A DNA stretch of 64,000 nucleotides from Hofstenia miamia. Its lineage: Eukaryota > Xenacoelomorpha > Acoela > Hofsteniidae. The notes beneath the pieces were generated by a model. The model ran no database searches. It was not told where the DNA came from and saw nothing but the letters and a program-made list of their open reading frames with translations. The position numbers and the translations under genes are program-made. The stretch spans positions 1,740,114 to 1,804,113 of the forward strand of contig CABFPE010000006.1 in assembly GCA_900660155.1 (NCBI GenBank), in the 5' to 3' direction. This document shows, in pieces, positions 1 through 11,885 of this stretch. The number at the start of each line of letters is the position of its first letter. Position 1 is the stretch's first letter.

Positions 1-261
1 AACTTTACTCAATTATCTCAGTTCTATACGCAGACACTTGAACAAAATGCTATTGAATCTAAAGTTAATACAATTTGAAATGATATGAATGATTTAAATG
101 TTGACAATTGCAGACGCTCTACATCAGGCTGTAATCAAACACATGTCGATAGTGATGCAGAGAGTGATAACGATCAGTGTGACTTGGATTCTGATTATAA
201 GCCCATGCATAAAAAAAGACATTTAAGAGATTCAGCAGTAGTAAAAAAAATGGAGGAATGA
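1..261 (+). pseudogene. degenerate coding remnant, acidic tail then lysine-rich stretch
   Basis: Frame 1 reads almost continuously from the window edge to a stop at 259-261, with one internal stop (about 79). The readable part is Ser/Asp/Glu-rich (DSDAESDNDQCDLDSDYKP) followed by a basic HKKRHLRD patch. An acidic run beside a basic run is common in nuclear or transposon-encoded proteins. I do not recognise the family, and the 5' part lies outside the window. Confidence 0.3.
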
Positions 262-1369
262 AGACAAATATTTATTAAGTTTGCTTAAATTTAGAAAAGT
301 GTGGACAGCATATGAAAGGGACTGCTTATCACTGTTCCAAGAAGTGAAAGCAACACCAAATAAAGCTGAAACACAAGAAACTTTAACCGCATACAAAAAA
401 ATTTAATGACGAACTTGTGGTAAAAATTTATATCATTCTGAATTTTTTTTGACAAAGAGCCCTGTTACTATAATATATTTGACATATGACCCTTATTATA
501 ATAAAAATTGTACACAAGGAGCCCTTTATTATAATCTTGTTTTCCTAAAAAGTGTCAGAAAGCCCCGAATAATTATAATAATATAATAATAATTATTGTT
601 ATTATCATTATGACTGACGCGCAAGTGAACGGTCGTATTTCTTGCTCTGCGAGTGTAATATCGACGATTTATTCGCTGGTGTTACGGAATTAGCAGACGC
701 GGAGAAGCTCTCCGCAACAAGAAAACTCCGCTTCATCAGTTATTAGCTAAACTGAATGGAAAACAGGCATTGCTTTTCTTATTTTCTACATCTACGAATG
801 TCAATCTATGTCCAACTGATATCTGCACTCAAGTCACACCTACAAAACAGATACACTCAGCTACATCTGCAAATCCTTCCACAACGTCTATTTCTACACA
901 AATCTTACATGCAAAAAACTATCGATACATCTCACAAGAAGAAAGCTCATCAAAATCAGGATCCTTAGGAGAAAGGGCCTCCGCAGCAAGCTCTTTAGAG
1001 AAGACACAACTATTCTAATCATATTCAGTTCTATTCTTAAAGACATTCGTCCGGAAAATCTTTTGCCTTGTTGCTCTGTTTCTGTTCAAAGCTACTCTGG
1101 TCATTCTACTTCCCAACTCCTGAAGAAGCTAGAAGCTTATCTCACTAAGCATTACTAGATAATGACACTTAAATACAGCAAGTTTATTATCTACCAATTC
1201 TTCAGTTTTTCTCTAAAATTTATTGGAAAATGAGCAACCATTTTCGGAAAATCATATATTCATTTTTTAATAAATTTAGCCCATTTCTTCTCAATCATCT
1301 ATATATAACTTAGCCCAGACCAATTCTAGAAGTATCGCAAATAGAAAATAAACTGAAAAATTACCCGCA
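262..1369. other. AT-rich spacer, possible LINE ORF1 debris
   Basis: About 420-620 is AT-only low-complexity DNA with ATA/AAT runs. The stretch 750-1150 has short overlapping open frames rich in Thr, Ser and His, just upstream of a LINE endonuclease fragment, so it could be decayed ORF1 of the same element. No diagnostic motif was seen. Confidence 0.3.
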
Positions 1370-1375
1370 ATAACT

Positions 1376-1975
1376 AAAAATTTGTTTATCTGAATGCTAG
1401 AAGCCTTAACTCAAACAGAAATGAATTTCTAAACTTAACAAATAAGATAGGTCAAAACACAATATTCTTAATTACAGAAACTTGGCTACAACCTGACACT
1501 GATCGTAATATTTTCATAAAAACCGATTAGGTGGAGGTGGCGGACTCATGATATTAGCTCCAAAATGTTTAAACCACTGCGTAAATTGGAATTGGAATTA
1601 AATCACGATGTATTTGAATCACTCTGGATAGAAATTATATCTCTTGAAAATAACTGTCATAAAAAACTAATTAATATCACATACAATCCAAATAAAAATC
1701 ATCATACTGACTATCTAAATTTTAGAGCCAATGAAATTTCTGAAATAAATTACTCTTATTATTCTATAAATATATTTGGTTACTTTAACATAAATTATTT
1801 TAATAATCTTGATAAAAATCGGTAGCAAAAATGTGTACCACGATCTTCATTGTGTAAATACTGCCTGTTCCATACGGAATAACAACTTAATCGACAAATT
1901 CATGACAAATTCAGACTTATGTTTCAAATTCTTAAACTTCGAATCATTCAGTGACCATGCTCTCTGCCATACATA
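1376..1975 (+). pseudogene. non-LTR retrotransposon (LINE) endonuclease domain, broken
   Basis: Conceptual translation across frames gives an APE-type endonuclease. It starts with LNARSLNSNRNEFLNL, then FLITETWL (the usual catalytic-glutamate motif), a glycine-rich GGGGGLMI, FESLWIEI, YNPNK, and FGYFNINYFN at the place where an active enzyme has GDFN. A late FSDHALCH resembles the SDH motif. At least two frame changes (near 1525 and 1830) make it non-functional. The reverse transcriptase part is not adjacent; a related fragment lies at 12.5-14.5 kb. The jockey/CR1-type clade is inferred from motif style only. Confidence 0.7.
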
Positions 1976-1979
1976 AGTA

Positions 1980-3090
1980 ATATAACTACTAAAACTAATC
2001 ATTTTAAATTAAATCGACATTTTAATTAATACGATTTAATTAACAGAAACTTGTAAATGTTTCTTCCTTTCATGTAATTCATTGATATAATCTGGGAGTT
2101 TAGATTTTTGACTTTGTATATTATATCTAATATAAAAACGTTATTTCTTAATCCTCAATGAATTGAAGCATAAAATGTCAACAACGCCAAGACCCCACCT
2201 CTTTTATTTCAAAACTATTGAAGAGTAAGTAATGTGCTTTGTCAATGTGAAAGATACACATTTGGACGACATTTTTCCCAATTTTTAAAAAATATATTCA
2301 TTGGTTTCAATTTTATATGCAAATGATATCGTGAAGTAATATTTTTGGAAAAACAAAGGAGACAAAGAACCTAGAGTTAATTGAGCATTAAAAATAGAAG
2401 GAAACATATTATTTAACTCATATTACCGTGCCTCTCCAGGTAAATGAAACTTGCAAAACTTATGTAAACTTACAATTACGCATTCAAAACTTGCACATAT
2501 CATACACGTCTTGCAAAACATGTACGATCGTTTATAATTTCTTGTAAATTTTAAACGTCTGGAAAATCGTATAAAACATTCACGTAGTACTTGTATGTTT
2601 GAAAGGCCTATAAGTCTTGCAAAATATACATGCAAAATTATTTATGTTCTATATTTTTTGCTCATAACGAAATAAAGTTCTGGCTACGCGCCTGATACAT
2701 AGCTCTATTTTCTAAAAAAATTAATATAGCATCAACACTAAGAATAACAATGTTATAAAATATGTTATATTTATCAACTTTAAATAATACTAATCTCATT
2801 ATCAAAATAACAGTTAATAATACAAAGCATTGTCTTCAATTGATTCAACTTTTATGCTTTGAATTCAGAGAGTTTTCTGTATCAGCACATTTCTTCAGTG
2901 TTTTAGTAGATCGCCATTAAGGAGTAGGTTCTTAAACATGGGGAATATAATGCACTGCATTATGATGTTGAAATCAGGTTCACAATTTGTATCGTAAATG
3001 AAGAGACGAGAATCACGCAAGACAAGAAAAGAAGAAACAATTATGATATCTTGTTTTCCCTCAAAAAAGTCAAAAGGATAAAACGTCTAA
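1980..3090. other. gene-free AT-rich stretch
   Basis: No supported gene. CTTGCAAAA recurs several times between 2450 and 2620, without a regular period. The only recognisable piece is the hAT terminus at 2678-2694. Confidence 0.5.
2678..2694 (+). repeat. orphan hAT-type terminal repeat
   Basis: The segment ends in CTGGCTACGCGCCTG, nearly the same as the right end of the hAT element at 11886-12521 (CTGGCTGCGCGCCTG). The preceding bases (ACGAAAT) are also shared. No matching left end or target duplication was found, so this is a lone terminus or a truncated copy of the same family. Confidence 0.45.
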
Positions 3091-3091
3091 A

Positions 3092-4015
3092 ATGGCGGCG
3101 CCCTAAATTTTAGACTTGTCAAATAGTAAAGAAATTTAATTTTAATGGAGTATATTACCTTAAACAAGGGCTCTTGTTTTTAATAAACGAAGATTCATTT
3201 ATTCAAAATATTGTGAAAAACTTGGTAATTTAGTTTAAGATGGGCCTTTTCACATTAGTACAAACGAATTTATGCAACAATTATAATTTTTAGACTCAAC
3301 TTACAATCGTTGTCATAGCAGAAAATGTGGCGCTAGAGCCGTTGTAAGGCAAAGTATTTTTACACTAAATAGTAGATACCCTCCATTTAAGACTAATATT
3401 AATTAAATGTTAGAGCCTCATAATCATGAAAAAAAGGATGCCGTAATGGAAGCAAAAAAGTTCAGATGCGATTTGAAGTTGAATTTTGAAAAAGCTGGTA
3501 TAGCGCAAATAATTTTGTAGAGACAAAGTTAGTCGATGCATCAAATTCAACATCCTCGGAGCTTCCATCGATTGTAAATACTTTTCATCCATAATCAATT
3601 ATATGCTGTATTGTGTTTCATATACTATCACATATTTTTAGTCTACTATGGCGCATTCGCTAATTGCAAGGAAGCGTAAGCTTGGTGAAAAATCCCTGTC
3701 AATGCTGTAACATTTGAACTACTGGAAAATTTTAGGACGTCTTTTACTTCCGAAGAATTTCTTTTGTTAGACATTCCATTGAGGTAAGGTATTTTAAATA
3801 GTTTTTTAAGTAATTTAGATTAGTCAACGCAATGACAGAATTATGGCATTCTCTTCAGAGTTTCAATTGCGCTTGATGTGCAATCAACAACATCTGTTGG
3901 TGATGGCATCTTCAGAACCGTTCCTTCTATCTTCAAGCAATTGTATACAATTGCGTGTATCATTAATGACAAATGGTATCCGGCAGTTACTCAAAGGCAT
4001 TTACTTATAAATAAT
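3092..4015 (+). pseudogene. MULE transposon copy 1: FLYWCH finger plus truncated MULE transposase
   Basis: A FLYWCH-type zinc finger is readable at about 3298-3400 (YNRCHSRKCGARAVVRQ), followed in the next frame by the His pair EPHNHEKKD at about 3414-3440. After degenerate sequence, 3866-4010 reads SVGDGIFRTVPSIFKQLYTI, the first block of the MULE transposase core with its catalytic Asp, then stops. The copy begins with ATGGCGGC and a segment shared with copy 2 (TGTCAAATAGT, then AATGGAGTATATT). It is truncated and carries several stops. Confidence 0.7.
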
Positions 4016-5512
4016 ATGGCGGCGGCCACGTGATTGGAATGTGTCAAATAGTTAATATTTAAAATGGAGTATATTCAGTCAAAAAGAGGCAATAAATTGC
4101 TTGTTGAGAATGGGCTTCTATCCACTAAAAATAGTGAACGAAACGGTTAATACTGTTTCAATATTAATAATATTCAAATTATTATGCATAGGTATGACGT
4201 ACTGGAGTTGCGTTAATCAATCATGCTTATCGCGAACTGTAATTAAAGATAAGTTTTTCGTTGAAAAGTATTTTTTATATTTTTAATTAAATATTTTGTA
4301 CAAATTTAGAAGAACACAGTCATGAACAACAGAATTCTCTCGTAACTTCAAAGCGGTTTTGCTTGAAAGACGAGTTCAAGAGCGCAGGAATGAGCCCAAA
4401 AAAATTTTAAAATCGAAACTGCCTGATGTATCAAACGCGGTTGCATCTCAGGTTCCGTCAATTATAATTTTAATTACTAGTTTAACAATATCTATAACAT
4501 CATAAAATAGAGAATTTATTGTTTTGCTGCATGTGGTTGATTCCTTTTTTATGAATTCTAAAAATGAATTTTAGGACACAATGTCACATACACTGGCTGC
4601 ACAGAGGCGGCGCAGAGGGAAAGTTAATTCCTCAAAATGCGGTAGAATTCATAATTCCGGATCGGTTCACAAAAGTCCTAAACCTGAATGATGAAAATTT
4701 CCTGCTTATGAATTTGACGTAATTCTTCTTTCCTTATTTATTGTGAATTTTAATATAGATGCCGCAATCACCTGTTGATTGGGTTTGCCTCAAATTTCCA
4801 ATTGGAACTGCTATATACTCAAGAAAATCTCTGTGGAGATGGTACTTTCAAGACAGTACCGCTGATTTCTAAGCAGTTGTACACAATCGGATGTGTGATT
4901 GAGGGAAAATTCTTGCCGTTGCTTTTTTGCTTAAGTGAAGAGAGATCGACTGATATGTATTTGATTTTTTTAACAAAATTAATGAGGAAATGCCGGGAAT
5001 TGGGATTGCAACTGAAGCCAAAGTCTTTTACTATTGATTTCGAAAAGGCTTCAACTAATGCATTACAAACAGTGTGGCCTTTAATTGAAATTCGTGTTTG
5101 CTTTTTCCACCTATTTTATATATTTTTTGTTTTTAGAAAGTTGGAAAATTTGGAATTATCTTTACCATATAAGTCAGATAACACAGCAAGAAAAATCGTC
5201 AAGGGCCTCAAGGTGCCTTGCCTTTTTTACATCTGATGAATTACGAGAGGTTTTCTATATATATAATGATTTGGTGCAGCACCTGTATCATGCTTTGAAG
5301 CCGCTTTTTCAGTACTATGAAGAGTATTGTATTCTTTTATTTTACATTTACTATGTTAATATATAGATTTTAGTTACCAATGGCTGATATTATATCGGTT
5401 TGTAATCGAGTTCATCGCACGAACAATTATTTAGAAGGCTTTCATTCCAGCTTATCAAAGAAAATGAATGCTCGCCATTCAAACATCTACGATTTTTTAA
5501 GACATTTATAGC
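4016..5512 (+). pseudogene. MULE transposon copy 2: FLYWCH plus MULE transposase, near complete
   Basis: Reads as a multi-exon Mutator-like transposase. The FLYWCH finger is YWSCVNQSCLSRTVIKD (about 4201-4250), with EEHSHEQQ from about 4312. A linker ends at 4718 (FLLMNLT) and continues after a 40-bp GT-AG intron (4719-4758) in CRNHLLIGF. The MULE core follows: CGDGTFKTVP (about 4830), LYTIGCVIEGKFLPLLF, FTIDFEKAS (about 5026), VCFFHL (about 5096), LAFFTSDELREVF after a frame change near 5215, and CNRVHRTNNYLEGFHSSLSK (about 5400-5460), ending at 5512. These blocks are in family order. Frame changes near 5215 and 5320 may be further introns or damage; the ATGGCGGC start block matches copy 1. 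Confidence 0.8.
4719..4758 (+). other. 40-bp intron in MULE transposase
   Basis: The boundaries are AC|GTAATTC and TTTAATATAG|ATGC. Removing it joins Leu-Thr to Cys-Arg-Asn-His in frame and keeps the MULE transposase readable on both sides. At 40 bp it is far shorter than the kilobase introns of the host genes here. Confidence 0.65.
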
Positions 5513-5560
5513 GTAACTTATTTGTTAATATTATATTAGCTGTTTTATTTTATAGTTGAA

Positions 5561-6270
5561 GAAAATCTTGTACGGAAGATATGTGTACAAATTGAATCGG
5601 GAGTCCAACTATCCGCGGAAAAAAAAATAATGAAATTATCAATACGAAAATTTATTTCATTCAACACAGATTTCTCCAGGGAAACGTTCCATGCAGTACA
5701 TATATAAAAAGTTTAACTTCCTGCATTTCAAGGCATAAATGGTCCAATATTCATGTAGATATAGATGAAATATACACTTCTGATCCATTTGCATGGACGG
5801 AAATTGATGATTTTCCGCAAGAAATTGGGGAAAATAATACTTCGTGTAATTCATTCGATGCTAAATATTCTCAGGTTAAAAATCCTTTTGCGTTTTAAAG
5901 TATTTTTTCTTCAGTATGTGTTGTTTTGGATAGATATTAGTAAGTCAAAATTTTGATTTTAAAATTTGTTTGCTTGCTTTTGTGAATAAATTTGTCAAAA
6001 AATCAATTCGAAGTACTAATCCCTATTTTTAGGTTTTTAGATTATTGCTACACAGCCTATAGTTTGTGCGAGGATTTTCTTGCAAAAGGATATTTAAAAA
6101 GTCCGATTTACAAGCCTCTGAAATTGGATCATGTAAATATTTTTAATTAATATATGTCTAACATTTACTGTTAAAAATAAATATTGAGGATATGGAAGTT
6201 AGTAAGATCGATCCAAGTTTTCTATGGTTTGCTGATATCAGCGGTATGCAGACTGCACATAAAAAAGTAA
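5561..6270 (+). pseudogene. unrecognised coding-like blocks downstream of the MULE
   Basis: Four blocks read without stops: EENLVRKICVQIESGVQLS (5561 on), DEIYTSDPFAWTEIDDFP (about 5761-5872, ending at a CAG|GTTAAA donor-like site), LDYCYTAYSLCEDFLAKGYL (about 6037-6135, after a TTTTTAG acceptor-like site) and SKIDPSFLWFADISGMQ (about 6200-6265). Spacing and splice-like borders suggest a spliced transcript, possibly the MULE C-terminus or a second gene of that element. I recognise no family. Confidence 0.3.
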
Positions 6271-6584
6271 TTTTATTAATATTATACTACTACGCTTGTT
6301 TGAGTTTGCGCTATTTTGTTTCACGTAGTTTATTTAGTTAGATAAATTGAATATCAGAATCCCTTGCGCGGTTGTAAATAGAGAATGCCCTGTTGGTACA
6401 GATTTGCGACTTTTTAGTCTTCAAAATTTTTGATCATAGGATGTATATTATGCTGTAAATAATTTGTTATTCCTTTCAATAATATTCAATTCGCTTTCTT
6501 GTGAAAAAGTCGAACATATAAGCTAAGAAAAGTAAACTTTATTGTGTAAAACTTTAAATATTTGTGATTGTTATATATTGCGTA

Positions 6585-6655
6585 GAGGTTCGTGGTGTAA
6601 TAAAAACATCCATGTAAACATGGAAGATTGTGGATTCAAATCCTACCGATCCTTT
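6585..6655 (+). tRNA. tRNA-like sequence, probably a pseudogene or SINE head
   Basis: A 71-nt stretch has a possible acceptor stem (GAGGTTC with GATCCTT, one mismatch and one wobble), an A-box-like GTGGTGTAAT and a B-box-like GGATTCAAATCC. The anticodon arm is abnormal: TCCATG and CATGGA pair with only a 4-nt loop, so no normal anticodon loop exists. A functional tRNA is unlikely. Confidence 0.25.
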
Positions 6656-6659
6656 ACCA

Positions 6660-7930
6660 TGTAATTATAAAAATTATCTTTTTCTAGTTCACTTAATACC
6701 GAAAATTATTTAATCGTAATAAAATATTAATTGAAATATATTGGGATTCTTGGTTCCCGGACTGAAATTACCAATCCTATTATCCATTTGAACATGGAGG
6801 TATCATAGGAGAGTCCACTCCTACTCATTGTTGCCAAGCAATCTATAAGAAATTAGAATTTTTCATTGCAAAGTCAAAGTAAACAGTCAAGAATGTTGAT
6901 TCCAAAATTTCATTTCATTTCATATCACTTAATGCATAAAATTAATATTTTTATAAATTTAATTTTTATTAAACTAAGCAAATACATTATTAAAACAATT
7001 AATTAAAATTTTTGAATTCTGCTTTATAATCGCTTTTTAGTTTTTATCTCACTTAGTCAATATCGATGGACTTAGTCCTCTGTTGCAGTATTTTGGTGTT
7101 TCTACAAAAAGCATTACAAATATAAAAAATAATTTTTTAATTGTGAAATGATATAGCTATCGCTTTTTATAATTTTTAAAATATAATTAAATAGTTATTT
7201 TAGTAGAATTTTAGTAGTTTATAAGTAAATTACTTTATAACTAAGATCCATGAACCATGACAAATCAGTGCCGTCCCGACGAGTCAATAATATAATAATT
7301 TATATATAAAAAACAAATATAATGTACATATATTGATAATTATATACTTATTTTAAAATATTTTTTAAAAATATATTATTTGAATATTATTTTAGTTTTT
7401 TATTAGTTGTCCTCTTCTTTTCATTTAATTTTACATATCTTCAACTAAAGTAAATGTGAAAATTATTAACGTTTTAATATATCACTATACTAATTATTTA
7501 ATTAAATTAAGCAAGATTTTGTGATAATGTATCGTGGTCAGTTTGATCTGAATAAGTGGGGTCAGAAATTTTAAATAAAATTTGGATTGGGCGTTATATT
7601 CTATAATGAGTGTTCCATTTATTAGTCGATTTTTCTTATCTTATATTTTAATGTTCGTAATTGATAATATCATTAGCGATACGATAGTTATATTATTTTT
7701 GCTAAGTAAGATTTTTAAGACAATCCTATATTAAGTGTTATGTATTAACACTTGTGCTTGTTTAAATTGTGAAAATGTGTTTTAACAATCTATCTAATTT
7801 CTGTAGTTCTGATGCTCTAATGAAGCGAAGGCAAGACGTTAACCAGAAATTCAAAATGTATCCGAGTTTTTCCCTTATCAACAATCAAACATAGTTGATA
7901 ATCGTGATAAGTTTTTGCCGTTAAAGTCTG
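6660..7930. other. gene-free AT-rich stretch
   Basis: Very AT-rich sequence without a supported open frame, motif or repeat boundary. Confidence 0.5.
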
Positions 7931-7936
7931 AAAAAT

Positions 7937-9509
7937 TTGATTTTACAGTTTTTGTATCAATTAGCGGATGGATGCCCTGTATACAAATCTAGAAAAAAGT
8001 CTCTATGGCCAATTTGGATGCAAGTTTTAAATTTGCCGTCAATTAAGAGATTTTCGTATTGTAATACCATTTTAGCTGCTGTGGCACTTGGCGATTCGAA
8101 ACCAAATTGGACTGCTATTTACCATCCTTAGTCAATTCTGTAACAAATTTAAAGAACTTAGGTTTTGATATAAAATGTAATGGAAAATCCATTAATACCA
8201 ATTTGATTACCTTGAATTTAATTTGCGATTTACCTGCAAAGGCTTCCATTTGTAAAACAAAACAATTCAATGGAAAGTATGAATGTACCTGTTGCTATGA
8301 CACTGGTTTTCGCAGAGATTATCGAAGACTATCCATGCAGTGGTGAATTACATCTTCGTAAAGATTCAGACTTTTTAATACATGCTGAGCAAGCTGAAAT
8401 TTTAAATACTGAAATTTATGGAATTAAAGGGAAATCACACCTTCTAAGTTTAATAAAAATGCCCTCTAAAGTTTTGTTCGATTACATGCATTAAGTGCTT
8501 CTTGGAGTTACTAGGTCTGTAATATTTTATTTGAAAGAAAATTTCATTAATAAGCAAACCTTAAATTAAATGAATCAGCAAATTTGTAATATTTTAATTC
8601 CTTCTGTTTTTAATCGAGCTCTAAGATCTTTTAATGAGATAAAGTACCTTAAAGCCTCTGAATGGAAGACTTCACTTTTTTATACCTTCTAACCATTATC
8701 TTGGAAAATGATTCCCTTGAAAAATTACGTGCATTTTATGTTATTATCCTCTGGAATTTACATTCTTTGCAGTAATTCAAATAATGATGCTCTCAGTAAT
8801 GCAGAGTATATGGTTGACCATTTTTGTAAGTTAATGCCAACTTTGTATGGCATAAACTCTCAAACCTATAATTGTCACGCAATTCGTTATTTGGTTAATC
8901 AGGTGCAAAGAAAATGGACGATTACTGGCAACATCTTCATTTGCATTTGAATCAGCAAATCACTATCTTTTAAAGGCTGCAACTGGCACTTGTGGTCTTC
9001 TTCATCAAATTATATTAAGATTTCTGAGACACAAATAAATCATTAAGAAAAAGAAAAATACCACATTAAAATCTATATTAAGGAAAAGCTCGCTTCTTAC
9101 AAGTTATTTGACTGCAAAAGACATTCCGACTTCAAATGCATACCACACTTATCGGTCCTTCGAAATGAAGTATTTTAATGTAAAAGCGCGCACTGGTGAA
9201 TTCTTCAAGTTCAACAATTAATTTTCGAAAATTCTAGAAATTTTTTCTTATCTAGGGAAGGCGTATTTTCATGTAAAAAATTTCCCCTATAAGTCCTTGT
9301 TTGAGCCTTTGAGAGGAGTATCCATTTTCAAGGAACGTGATTTGTTAGAAAGTAGGATAACACTTATAGGCCATGTTCTCATTGATTTGAAGGATTTGTC
9401 CTCTGAAAAAATAGGAGAAGTATCTGCTCTTGATAATGTCTGTGTCACAGTACTGTATAATGACTTTGTAGTTGCAGTCCCTGTTAATCATATATTTGAG
9501 CATGACTAA
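7937..9509 (+). pseudogene. Tnp2/DUF4218-like (CACTA-like) transposase, copy A
   Basis: Frames join into the transposase type common in animal genomes and related to Transposase_21/DUF4218. Blocks in order: LADGCPVYKSRKKSLWPIWM (7960), FSYCNTILAAVALGDSKPNW (about 8055), CDLPAKASICKTKQFNGKYE with a Cys-Cys pair (8225-8300), FDYMH then VLLGVTR (about 8477-8517), a helical region 8600-8900 with NCHAIRYLVNQVQRKW, and a C-terminal tail to 9509. At least six frame changes or stops make it inactive. The order matches copy B at 36-38 kb. CACTA assignment is inferred from family resemblance; no CACTA-type ends were identified. Confidence 0.65.
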
Positions 9510-9639
9510 TTTGTTTATATTTTTCGTACCAATTATATGATATAAATATAAAACACTTAGTTTTATAGATTATATGTTATTTCCTTTTTGATATTCCATT
9601 ATATCATTTATACTTCATTAGTTATATTTATTGGTAATT

Positions 9640-10669
9640 TAGTTTAAGAATGTCTTCCCGATTTTATTATTTTTTGTTCTACTTCCCTGAAGATAAAACC
9701 TATTCCGTTATTTCTTCAAGCTCGAAGTACTAGCCAGCTAATCTAAATTTTGATGAACGAAGAGATATGATACCAACAGACACCATTGAAATGGATATTA
9801 ATAAAAAGAAAGCTAAAGCGGTCTTCTTGTCAAGGGTGGGTTGTTTCATATGTGTATTATTAATATTTAATTCTTGTCAATAAACAATTTCTACTTACAA
9901 TCTATATTCATGCATGGTTTAATTAATATGAATATAATTTAGGTAGTAATAGACAAATTTTGGAGGAAAGGCAGGAATCGTTTGAAGCTGCACTGGAGAA
10001 GAACACAAGCTTTCATGTAGAGAGTTTTGTTCGTGCTGATACTGAGGTTAATCCATATACTCCAACTAGGGTTACTCCTGTTGAATTTCAGTTAAATGTG
10101 GTAGAAAATGAAGTTCAAGATCTTCATTCGAATGGTATAAAATTTAAAAAGAATTATTCTATTAAACTCAATTTTGGAACTTTCTATCAATCAGCAAACA
10201 TCTGCACTCACCCAGTTAACCACGATGATGGTTAGAGTGAATTCCTCATTAATCGAGCTTCGGCGAGAATTAAAAAGATCGCGCACTTCATCGCGGTCCA
10301 ATGAAGTAACTGTAAAATACGAGCTTTCAATCAACCTTCAACATTTTTTAAGGAAAAGAATATATTATTGCCATTAAAACTGCTCATTTTGTTTGTCATT
10401 CTGTAAATTTTCAAACAGCTACTATAGTAGGCCTTGCAGATAATCAAGAGTTTTTGATAGTTAAATTGTTTAGATTTAATACGCTGTTATTTATTACTTA
10501 TTTATGTTTAAATTAGGTTCAGAGTTCAACTTAAATGACTCCCCAACCATCTAATGAGTCATTGATTTATAAAAGCATAGATCTAATGCAGTGCTCTGGT
10601 AGCAGACCGCCACGCTTTGGACTTAATGTTGCCAGAGCAATCTATTCGGATGAAGAATTGTACAGTTGA
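9640..10669 (+). pseudogene. transposon partner gene with BEN-like C-terminus
   Basis: Three blocks follow transposase copy A. First, about 9649-9835, YYFLFYFPEDKTYSVISSSS and a basic NKKKAKAVFL end at an AAG|GTGGG donor-like site. Second, 9960-10235 is acidic, then overlaps a frame encoding a coiled segment (SLIELRRELKRSRTSSRSNE). Third, 10562-10669 reads MQCSGSRPPRFGLNVARAIY then SDEEL and a stop, resembling the end of a BEN domain (DPRxxAxxVxRxxFSDEEL). This parallels the DUF4806 gene after copy B. BEN is a resemblance only. Confidence 0.4.
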
Positions 10670-10784
10670 GTATGTTGTTGGTTCTGCTTGATGAGAGCGA
10701 AGATTCAACAAATAGTGACACAAAATGGTCACACAATATCAATGGCCAAAGGAAATGAGGATTATGATTCGCTAAATACATTGT

Positions 10785-11140
10785 TTGGGTATTAACCAAT
10801 TAATCAAAGAGAAAAGTATGACCATAAATGGTATCAATTGTGGTCTTAAATTTATTGTTTTTGGCGATATGAAGTTCCTTCTCACAATATTAGGTATTCA
10901 ATCTGCCAGTGCAACATTTTGCTGCATATATTGTCATGTTAGTAAAAATGATAAAAACTTCTTTCGCCACAGAATATTATGAAATACCAGAATGGAGAAG
11001 GCCAACAATTCAACATGTGGGTGAATACGGAAGACAAAGACTTCCTCTTCACTCGTTTAATAATATTATGATAGACAAACTACACTTGTTCTTGAGATTC
11101 CATTATTTTAAGTATTTTATTTTATGGCATTCATTTCATT
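10785..11140 (+). pseudogene. unclassified transposase-like fragment
   Basis: Frame one gives INGINCGLKFIVFGDMKFLL, TILGIQSASATFCCIYCH; the overlapping next frame gives EYYEIPEWRRPTIQHVGEYG, then MIDKLHLFLRFHYF. The pattern GDxKFLLxxLGxxxAxxxxxCxxC followed by DxLHLFLR is one I associate with an uncharacterised transposon-like protein family of invertebrates. A frame shift separates the halves near 10960. It is distinct from copy A upstream. Confidence 0.45.
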
Positions 11141-11885
11141 ATTTTATTGCTAGAAAATTATTAAATTATACGTACTTTATTTAATCATTCACTTAAATTT
11201 CAGTAAATCTTAAAATCGCTTCGGTACTTGTTGGAATAATTTAAAATCTGTTTTTAAAAAGTTGCAGTGATTATTTTAACATTAATAATTCCCTGATTTA
11301 GAATATCAGATCGCTTCTGGAGTACCTGCTTAATCTAGATAACAAATCGAAGATTGCTGAGCATTAGGTTTGTTGCATTTTTCGACTATGATCGGTTACT
11401 CCATATTGTTTGTTATTATCGTGATTTTTAGATCTTATAACATTTCTATTTAAAATTTTAATGAATAATGATTTAGGTTGACGTAATCTACACACCGATG
11501 CATTCATTTCAATTTGTTGTTGATATTAAACATTTTATAGTTATTTGTGAATTTAAAACTTTATTATTAATTATTTTGTTTCACTACCATTTAGGTTCAT
11601 TAAAAATAGTAGTTAAAAAAATTCTTAATAAAACAATGTGTTGTTTTGAAGAAATTTCAATTTATTTAAATTGCGAAAAGGAATTTTTTTCTTTTCTCAG
11701 TTAATCAAGTTCCAAAGTGCTTTTAAATATTGCATTGATATATTCGTTAAATAAGCGAATAGATCACTGTTAATTTAAATTCCGTCATAAATTTCGCCTC
11801 TAGAGGGCTATCACGATTAGTTGCATAATTTGTTTTAATGCAAGTTTGCTCTATTAAATGCCGATGACCGGGAAGTACATGAACA
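11141..11885. other. AT-rich spacer
   Basis: No supported gene. The last 8 bases (CATGAACA, 11878-11885) are the left target duplication of the adjoining hAT element. Confidence 0.5.

Noticed and set aside
2423..2635. CTTGCAAAA recurring in 170 bp, considered as a CRISPR-like or tandem array
   Set aside because: Spacing is irregular and the units are only 9 bp; no direct-repeat/spacer structure.
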